From assembly GCA_038232255.1 (NCBI GenBank), contig JBBSIF010000037.1, positions 1 to 18,477 of the forward strand: a stretch of 18,477 bases of DNA. Reading direction: 5' to 3'. Numbering within the stretch: the stretch's first letter is position 1; each line of letters begins with the position of its first letter. This stretch comes from JAWWPG01 sp038232255. Lineage in GTDB: Bacteria; Actinomycetota; Actinomycetes; Propionibacteriales; Nocardioidaceae. The notes beneath the pieces are model-generated. The model ran no database searches, had not been told where the DNA came from, and saw only the letters and a program-made list of their open reading frames with translations. Both the position numbers and the translations under genes were made by a program. This document shows positions 13,816 to 18,477 of the stretch, in pieces.

Positions 13816-15198
13816 GTGGTCACCACCAGCGCGGAGGTGACGAGCCCGCTCAGCCCGTCGTACCGGGCACTGTCCACAGGCATCTTCGCGGTCATCGTGG
13901 TGATCGCCTTCGAGTTCATGGCGGTCGCGACGGCGCTGCCGGTCGCGGCGCGGGACCTCGGAGGGCTGAACCTTTACGCCTGGGCGCTGACGGGCTTCCT
14001 GGGGGCTGCGATGTTCGCCAACGGGGTGGGCGGCGGTCTGTGCGACCGGATCGGTCCGCGCCTGCCGTTAGGTGGCGGGGGCGTCTGCTTCGCCCTCGGC
14101 CTCGTGCTCTCAGGCCTCAGCACGTCCATGCCGATGCTGATCGCGGGCCGCGTGGTGCAAGGGCTCGGGGCAGGTTTCACGATCGTCGCGGTATACGTGG
14201 TGATCGGGCAGACGTATCCGGACACGCTGCGCCCCAAGGTGATGTCGCTGCTCTCGACGGCGTGGGTGGTGCCGTCGGTCGTCGGACCGTTCATCGCTGG
14301 TGGGCTCACGGAGTACGTCTCCTGGCGGTGGGCGTTCCTGGCGCTCGTCCCCCTGGTGCCGATCCCGCTCCTCGTGGTGCTGCCGCGCATTCCCGCCGCT
14401 GCGCGGGTGACCGGGAAGCGACCGACCCGGATCAGACCGGCCATCGCAATGGCCGTGGGAGCGACGGTTCTCCAGTGGGCGGGCCTCGAGGCCGAGCATC
14501 GCCGGTGGGGGATCGCAGCCGTAGCTGCGCTGGCAGGAGTCGGCCTGGCAGCAATCGGTGCCTGGCGGCTCTTCCCGGACGGAACGCTGCAGCTGCGGCG
14601 CGGGCTGCCCTCCGTCGTCGCCTTCCGGGGAGTCATCGCCGGCGGCTTCTTCGCCTGCGAGGCCTACGTGCCGTTGATGCTGGTCGAGCATCGAGGCGCG
14701 ACTCCGACCCGGGCTGGACTCGCGGTGGCGGCCACGGCGATCGGCTGGGCGAGCGGGTCATGGTGGCAGGGCCGCTCCGCGCTCCGGATGCGGCGCAGCG
14801 GTCTCGTGAGGCTGGGCGCAGTGGTGACCGCGGTCGGGGTGGCAGTGACCGGCTCGGCCGCCATCGTGACGTCGGCGCTCGTCGTACCCGCGGGGCTGAC
14901 CGGGGTCGGGCTGCTCGTCGCTGGGCTGGGGATGGGCCTGTCCATGTCGAGCAACTCAGTGCTGCTGTTCGACCTCTCAGCAGCCGACGAACAGGGCGCC
15001 AACTCTGCGGCGCTGCAGATGAGCGACTCCTTCGGCGGCCTGACCGTGATCGGGGCGGCCGGCGTGATCTATGCCCTGTGGCGCAACAGCCTCGACGCCA
15101 CGCTGGTGTTCGCGATGATCTTCGGGCTCAGCCTCCTGGTGATGCTGGCCGCCGTCTGGGTCGCCTTCCGGGTGCGACCGACCTCGCTTGTTCCCTGA
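13816..15198 (+). CDS. Major facilitator superfamily transporter (drug-efflux-like)
   Basis: The 460-aa inner-membrane protein has many hydrophobic segments from about residue 20 to the C-terminus, consistent with 12-14 spans. MFS motif A is seen in GGGLCDRIGPR between spans 2 and 3, and a motif-C-like VPSVVGPFIAGGL with WRWAF in the fifth span region marks the proton-antiport drug exporters. A conserved Arg is in GRVVQGLGAG. The substrate is unknown. The GTG at 13816 abuts the TAG of the DUF3039 gene, so translation is probably coupled. GTG at 13837 is an alternative; neither has a clear ribosome site. It is followed by the fluoride riboswitch of the next operon. Confidence 0.88.
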   Translation: MVTTSAEVTSPLSPSYRALSTGIFAVIVVIAFEFMAVATALPVAARDLGGLNLYAWALTGFLGAAMFANGVGGGLCDRIGPRLPLGGGGVCFALGLVLSGLSTSMPMLIAGRVVQGLGAGFTIVAVYVVIGQTYPDTLRPKVMSLLSTAWVVPSVVGPFIAGGLTEYVSWRWAFLALVPLVPIPLLVVLPRIPAAARVTGKRPTRIRPAIAMAVGATVLQWAGLEAEHRRWGIAAVAALAGVGLAAIGAWRLFPDGTLQLRRGLPSVVAFRGVIAGGFFACEAYVPLMLVEHRGATPTRAGLAVAATAIGWASGSWWQGRSALRMRRSGLVRLGAVVTAVGVAVTGSAAIVTSALVVPAGLTGVGLLVAGLGMGLSMSSNSVLLFDLSAADEQGANSAALQMSDSFGGLTVIGAAGVIYALWRNSLDATLVFAMIFGLSLLVMLAAVWVAFRVRPTSLVP

Positions 15199-15223
15199 GC
15201 GTCGCTGCGGCAGACTCGGCTGC

Positions 15224-15283
15224 ACAGGCGATGGGGCTCGCCGTGAAGCGCGGACACCGACGTCCGCTGATGGCCTCTACCGC
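15224..15283 (+). ncRNA. Fluoride riboswitch (crcB motif)
   Basis: The element matches the crcB RNA motif. Helix 1 is GGCGA (15227-15231) with TCGCC (15238-15242). A linker GTGAA follows. Helix 2 is GCGGAC (15250-15255) with GTCCGC (15262-15267), closed by a 6-nt loop. The conserved tail TGATGGCCTCTACC lies at 15268-15281. Fluoride binding to this RNA switches on expression of fluoride export genes. Its position 46 nt before the GTG of the first crcB gene supports the call. Confidence 0.92.
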
Positions 15284-15328
15284 ACGATCCGAGCGCACTC
15301 GCTCCCGGACCCGGTAGAGAGGAACCCT

Positions 15329-15841
15329 GTGCACACCGACGGCACCTCAACGGACCGCGACCGAACGGTCGGCGACCCCGACGGCGACGTCTTCCGGCAG
15401 AGGCCGGCGTCAGGGCCGCGGCGTCCGCGGAGGCGGGCGAGGCTGCGCAGGGAAGCCGGCGTCCTGCTCGCTGTCTTCCTCGGCGGCGGGCTCGGAAGCG
15501 TCCTGCGCTATGCCGTGTCGACGTTGCTGCCGACCGGGGATGGGTTTCCCTGGTCGACGTTCATCGTCAACGCCACCGGCTGTGTGCTGATAGGGGTGCT
15601 GATGGTCTGCGTCACAGAGGTGTGGCGGAACGCGAGCATCTACGCGCGGCCCCTCCTCGGGATCGGCGTGCTCGGCGGCCTGACGACGTACTCGACGATG
15701 ATGCTGGACCTCCGCACGCTGAGCAGCGTCGGAGACTGGCTGATCGCAGACCTGTACCTGGCGGCATCACTCGTCGTCGGTCTCGCCGGCGTCTGGATCG
15801 GCATCGTCGGCACCCGCGTTCTGCACAGGAGGCGCACATGA
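15329..15841 (+). CDS. crcB: CrcB/Fluc fluoride channel subunit 1
   Basis: The 170-aa inner-membrane protein exports fluoride. It has four hydrophobic spans and the family motifs GGGLGSVLRY, FPWSTFIVNATG (with N81) and GGLTTYSTM. A polar Arg-rich N-terminal extension of about 45 residues precedes span 1; this is longer than usual. The phenylalanine box of Fluc channels (F-x-x-F) is replaced by Tyr121 and Met124. GTG 15329 is chosen because AGAGAGGAA lies 6 nt before it and just after the riboswitch; the frame is open further upstream. The stop overlaps the start of the DUF190 gene (ATGA, 15838-15841). With the second CrcB it probably forms a heterodimer, as found in other two-gene systems. 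Confidence 0.9.
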   Translation: MHTDGTSTDRDRTVGDPDGDVFRQRPASGPRRPRRRARLRREAGVLLAVFLGGGLGSVLRYAVSTLLPTGDGFPWSTFIVNATGCVLIGVLMVCVTEVWRNASIYARPLLGIGVLGGLTTYSTMMLDLRTLSSVGDWLIADLYLAASLVVGLAGVWIGIVGTRVLHRRRT

Positions 15842-16182
15842 GACTGCACGGACAAGCGATCCGGCTGACGATCTTCGTCGGAGAGTCGCACCGGTACCAC
15901 CATCACCCGCTCTACACCGAGATTGTGAGTCGGGCGCACCGGGCCGGGCTGGCGGGCGCCGCGGTCCTCCGCGGGGTCGAGGGCTACGGGTCTGACGGGA
16001 TCATCCGGACCGTACGCATCATGTCCCTAGCCGACGACCTCCCCATGATGATCATCATCGTGGACACGGAGTCGCGGGTGCGCGCGTTCGTCGACGAGCT
16101 GGAAGGCCTGGTCGGCCGCGCCACCTGCCTGCTCGAGCCGGTCGAGGTGATCCGTTTCACCGATGCTGAATCCGGGCGGTAG
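15838..16182 (+). CDS. DUF190 protein (PII-like fold) of the fluoride operon
   Basis: The 114-aa cytoplasmic protein has the DUF190 pattern: RLTIFVGESHRYHHHPLY, then GLAGAAVLRGVEGYG and a DDLPMMIIIVDTE strand. Members have a PII-like fold and often sit next to crcB or sensor genes; the molecular role is not known. The ATG overlaps the stop of the first crcB by 4 nt and has AGGAGG (15827-15832) upstream. It lies between two crcB genes with 5 nt to the second, so it probably works with the fluoride channel, perhaps as a regulator. Confidence 0.9.
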   Translation: MRLHGQAIRLTIFVGESHRYHHHPLYTEIVSRAHRAGLAGAAVLRGVEGYGSDGIIRTVRIMSLADDLPMMIIIVDTESRVRAFVDELEGLVGRATCLLEPVEVIRFTDAESGR

Positions 16183-16187
16183 CGCCG

Positions 16188-16559
16188 ATGTCGGTGCTGC
16201 TCGTCTTCGTCGGAGGTTGCCTGGGCGCGCTGGTGCGGTACGCGACCGACCGCCTTCTCCAGAGCCGGCTCGCGATGGTCTTTCCGTGGGGGACGTTCAC
16301 GGTGAACATGACCGGTTCGGCCGTTCTCGGCGTGGTTGCCGGAGGCGTGCCGCCCTCCTCCAGCTGGGTGGTCCTGCTCGTCGGCACCGGCTTCTGCGGC
16401 GCCCTCACGACGTTCTCCGCCTTCAGTCTCGAGACCGTCCTGCTGGTCGAGGACGCAGCCCTCTTCTCGGCCAGCTTGAACGTGCTTGTCAGCCTGGTCG
16501 GAGGGCTCGCGTGCGTCGGCGGCGGTTACCAGCTCGGCCATCTCCTGTTCTCGCCGTAG
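16188..16559 (+). CDS. crcB: CrcB/Fluc fluoride channel subunit 2
   Basis: The 123-aa protein has four membrane spans and the core motifs GGCLGALVRY, FPWGTFTVNMTG (N40) and GALTTFSAFSLE with both channel phenylalanines, F76 and F79. It is the normal Fluc length, without the N-terminal extension of subunit 1. It starts 5 nt after the DUF190 stop and ends the fluoride operon. The following 141 nt (16560-16700) up to the convergent HNH gene hold no clear gene or hairpin. Confidence 0.92.
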   Translation: MSVLLVFVGGCLGALVRYATDRLLQSRLAMVFPWGTFTVNMTGSAVLGVVAGGVPPSSSWVVLLVGTGFCGALTTFSAFSLETVLLVEDAALFSASLNVLVSLVGGLACVGGGYQLGHLLFSP

Positions 16560-16700
16560 CCTCGGCTCCAGCATCGCGGTACACGTCTCGGCTTTCGTCG
16601 GATGGGCAGCCGCGCTCGATGGAGATTGGCCACGCCAGGGAGGTGGGCGGGCACAGCCTGTTGGCGTCATACCGTGGATGGGGACGGTGGCTTCGTCGCG

Positions 16701-18242
16701 TCAGTTGCCGCCGAGCTTGCCGAGGGCTGTGGTGCCTGTGGTGTCGACGAGGTAGTCGGAGCCGTGTGGGGATCGCCAGATCCAGACCCCGGATCGGGGT
16801 TGGGTGACTGTCCATCTGCCGTGGGTCTTGATCCGGTGTGGCCGGCGGTTGGTGTGGGCGAGGTTGTCCATCGCTGTCTGGCCCGGCGGTCCGCCTTGGT
16901 CAGGCGGAATGAAGGGCACGGTGTGCTCGAAGTCGCCGCGGCGGCTGAGGCTGCTCGAGAACGGGAAGAAGTCCGCGGGTGTCCGCAGCCGGACCGCCTC
17001 ACCCATCCGGGCCGGGACTTCGTAACAGTCGACTGCGGGGATGGCGTCCATGTCGATGACGGGTCGGATCCGGACAGTGCGGTGTCCGAGCCAGCGGCGG
17101 ACCTGCTCGAGAAGCACCGGCCCGAGGTCTTCGACCCGGGCGTTGCCGTCGTCGGCCAGGGACTCCCGCGAGATGTGCACGTAGAGGGTCGCCGGGCCGA
17201 GGTCGCAGGGGCGTCGCGGGTCGGTTCCCTGTTGCCCACCGTCGGCGCTGTCGGCGTTGTCAGGCTGCTTGCTCGGGCGGGGAGGGATGCTCTCGTTGGC
17301 GAGACGGGTGAGTTCCAACGCTGCGCCGGGGTCGGCGAGGACGCCGAGGGCTTTCGCGCGGCGGATGTCGTGGCCGTCGGTGTCCCCGAGCATCGTCATC
17401 GCCCTGGCAAGGGTGTTCAGGGACCTGTCGATGGCGGCGAGATCCGGGGCGTCGGCTTTGGCGAACATCGTCGCGACGCCGTGGTTGGTGTCGCTGCCGA
17501 CCCACACTCCACGTTCGGCCTCGGCGGCTGCGGTGTCGGTGGCGGCTCGCTCTGGGTCGGCGGCCAGGACCGCGGCGTCGAGGATCTTCTCCAGCCGGCC
17601 GTACGGCACGGTCGCCGCCAGCGGCGCGACCTTGACGTCGACTCTGGCGGCGGCGGCCTGGCAGAGCCGGCGGGTGCGGGTCGCGACCCGGCGGGCGACC
17701 CAGATCTTCACCTCACCGCTCTGGGTCTGCTCCCACAGCAGTGGCAGGCGGTGCCGCAGGTCCAACGCGTCCGCGAGCAGGAGCCCCGCCGAAACCGTCG
17801 ACACCCGCAGGGCGGCGCCGAGCTCCGCGGCCGCGAACTCAGCGAACTCCGGAGTCCCATCCCCGCCGGGCTGCACGAGTGTCTCGCGGCCGCGGCGACC
17901 TTCCGGCCGTCCGGCGAGATACGGATGGGCCACGGTGTCGTTGCGGTCGGCCCAGTGCGCCGCGAGGCGAAGCTGCGCCGCCTGCGCCAGGTTGACCTGC
18001 CGCTGCGTCGCCGCCACCGCCGCCAGCACTCCGTCGGCATCCAGTTCGTCGACCTCGGCTGCCTCATGGCGGCGCTCCACGTCGTCGACCGCCCGCAGGG
18101 CATCGAGCCGCTCGAGGGCGTCCAAACACATGCCGACGTCGTCGGAGTCGACGGGCACGCCGGTCTCCTCGCCGGCGACGGGCGGCGGCACAGGGTCCGC
18201 CAAGCTGTTTGCCCATTCCGGATGAACTATCGTCTCGAACAT
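16701..18242 (-). CDS. DUF222/HNH (13E12-repeat family) protein, SOS-controlled
   Basis: The 513-aa protein has a long DUF222 domain (about 50-400) and a C-terminal HNH nuclease region (about 420-500). The nuclease has a His in FEHTVPF, an Asn in AMDNLAH and a His in RPHRIKTHG. Compared with other members, the first Asp is Glu, the usual HH pair is PH and the structural Cys is absent, so activity is uncertain. Such genes are multicopy and mobile in actinobacteria; their exact role is unclear. The start is ATG 18242-18240, not the TTG at 18278. That TTG is part of a -35 box (TTGTCA), followed after 17 nt by TAGGAT, which lies 7 nt before the ATG; the mRNA is thus likely leaderless. A perfect LexA box covers the start codon. 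Confidence 0.85.
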   Translation of the reverse strand: MFETIVHPEWANSLADPVPPPVAGEETGVPVDSDDVGMCLDALERLDALRAVDDVERRHEAAEVDELDADGVLAAVAATQRQVNLAQAAQLRLAAHWADRNDTVAHPYLAGRPEGRRGRETLVQPGGDGTPEFAEFAAAELGAALRVSTVSAGLLLADALDLRHRLPLLWEQTQSGEVKIWVARRVATRTRRLCQAAAARVDVKVAPLAATVPYGRLEKILDAAVLAADPERAATDTAAAEAERGVWVGSDTNHGVATMFAKADAPDLAAIDRSLNTLARAMTMLGDTDGHDIRRAKALGVLADPGAALELTRLANESIPPRPSKQPDNADSADGGQQGTDPRRPCDLGPATLYVHISRESLADDGNARVEDLGPVLLEQVRRWLGHRTVRIRPVIDMDAIPAVDCYEVPARMGEAVRLRTPADFFPFSSSLSRRGDFEHTVPFIPPDQGGPPGQTAMDNLAHTNRRPHRIKTHGRWTVTQPRSGVWIWRSPHGSDYLVDTTGTTALGKLGGN

Positions 18243-18250
18243 GTGTTCGA
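18235..18250. promoter_or_regulatory. Perfect LexA (SOS) box over the HNH gene start codon
   Basis: TCGAACATGTGTTCGA is a perfect match to the actinobacterial LexA consensus TCGAAC-N4-GTTCGA. It covers the start codon (18242-18240) and touches the -10 hexamer of the HNH gene. Binding would block transcription until DNA damage. The same kind of box is known in the 13E12 repeats of Mycobacterium tuberculosis. Confidence 0.88.
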
Positions 18251-18278
18251 TCCTATCATCGCCAAGCGACAATGACAA
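18250..18278 (-). promoter_or_regulatory. Promoter of the HNH gene (-35 TTGTCA, -10 TAGGAT)
   Basis: On the minus strand TTGTCA (18278-18273) and TAGGAT (18255-18250) are separated by 17 nt. The -10 ends 7 nt before the ATG at 18242, giving a leaderless transcript. The promoter is the clearest sigma-70-type site in the window and overlaps the LexA box. Confidence 0.7.
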
Positions 18279-18290
18279 CGCCCAAAGTCC

Positions 18291-18299
18291 TTATCCACA
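18291..18299 (+). promoter_or_regulatory. Single DnaA-box-like sequence
   Basis: TTATCCACA matches the general DnaA-box consensus exactly. It lies 13 nt upstream of the -35 of the HNH gene in a locally AT-richer stretch. Only one copy is present, so this is not an origin. It could be a DnaA site for regulation or a chance match. Confidence 0.35.
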
Positions 18300-18383
18300 A
18301 GGAAGAATGACGCTGGGCGCCGGGCGTCCTGAGCACAGCACAGCACCGCACCGCGTCGTCCGCCCAGCAACGGACGTGGCGTG

Positions 18384-18477
18384 TCAGGCGTCGTTGGCGC
18401 AGCGGAAACCGAGGTTGGCGGAGAAGGAGTCAGGCGCGTTCGAGGAGCGCGCAGCGACCCGGTAGCGGTGGCAGTAC
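18384..18477 (-). CDS. C-terminal end of a formylglycine-generating enzyme (sulfatase-modifying factor)
   Basis: The last 30 codons of a gene that starts beyond the window end are readable on the minus strand, with stop TGA at 18386-18384. They contain YCHRYRVAARSSN followed by APDSFSANLGFRCAND, the characteristic C-terminus of formylglycine-generating enzymes. These convert a Cys in sulfatases to formylglycine, using copper and oxygen. The Cys of the YCHRYR motif corresponds to the second of the two active-site Cys (C341 in the human enzyme); the first lies outside the window. A sulfatase gene may lie nearby. The region 18279-18383 between this gene and the HNH gene holds the DnaA-like box and no clear terminator. 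Confidence 0.88.
   Translation of the reverse strand, partial: YCHRYRVAARSSNAPDSFSANLGFRCANDA

Noticed and set aside
16602..18275. 557-aa open frame antisense to the DUF222/HNH gene
   Set aside because: No recognisable domain; the minus-strand gene has clear family motifs, promoter and SOS box.
18243..18278. TTG start at 18278 for the HNH gene
   Set aside because: The TTG is part of the -35 hexamer TTGTCA, and the -10 lies between it and the ATG at 18242.
18291..18299. Replication origin suggested by the DnaA-like box
   Set aside because: A single box, no cluster and no dnaA or dnaN nearby.
1..18477. CRISPR arrays, insertion sequences, tRNA or rRNA genes
   Set aside because: No repeat-spacer pattern, transposase, terminal repeats or tRNA-like sequence was seen on either strand by eye.

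Overview
The window is about 18.5 kb of high-GC DNA. It looks like the chromosome of a free-living actinobacterium, probably of the Nocardioides/Propionibacteriales type. Supporting signs are the gene families present (DUF3039, DUF222/13E12-type HNH, SigE-family sigma factor, AMIN-like proteins, DUF3048 lipoprotein), frequent GTG starts, leaderless gene starts with a -10-like hexamer 6-7 nt before the start codon, and an actinobacterial LexA box. I see no prophage, insertion sequence, CRISPR array, tRNA or rRNA.

Left part (1-5160). The window opens with the 3' end of a monomeric sarcosine/N-methyltryptophan oxidase-like flavoenzyme. Facing it on the minus strand is a compact envelope-signalling cluster: a secreted AMIN-like protein (carrying a 1-nt frameshift), a SigE-family sigma factor, and a membrane-anchored AMIN-like protein whose start overlaps the sigma stop by 4 nt. 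An ECF-like promoter precedes the cluster. Upstream lies a TrmB/LuxR hybrid regulator, divergent from a secreted S53 (sedolisin) peptidase that ends in a strong UUCG hairpin.

Middle (5160-11560). A family 2 glycosyltransferase converges on a minus-strand oxidoreductase operon (SDR, then zinc alcohol dehydrogenase, then NAD-epimerase). The epimerase is frameshifted, and a sigma-B-like promoter lies ahead of the operon. A cyclic-di-AMP (ydaO-type) riboswitch precedes a secreted NlpC/P60 hydrolase, followed by a DUF3048 lipoprotein.

Right part (11560-18477). A plus-strand run encodes an ACT-domain malic enzyme, a YqgE/AlgH protein, a DUF3039 zinc-ribbon protein and an MFS transporter. Next comes a fluoride riboswitch controlling a crcB-DUF190-crcB fluoride export operon. 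The two CrcB proteins look unequal: one lacks the channel phenylalanines. The window ends on the minus strand with a DUF222/HNH gene whose promoter and start codon are covered by a perfect LexA SOS box, and with the last 30 codons of a formylglycine-generating enzyme.

Two genes (1641-2158 and 6328-7409) are each one nucleotide short of an open frame. Either both are decaying or the assembly has single-base deletions. The best candidate for an undescribed system is the AMIN-sigma-AMIN cluster. The clearest regulatory findings are the two riboswitches and the SOS-box promoter.
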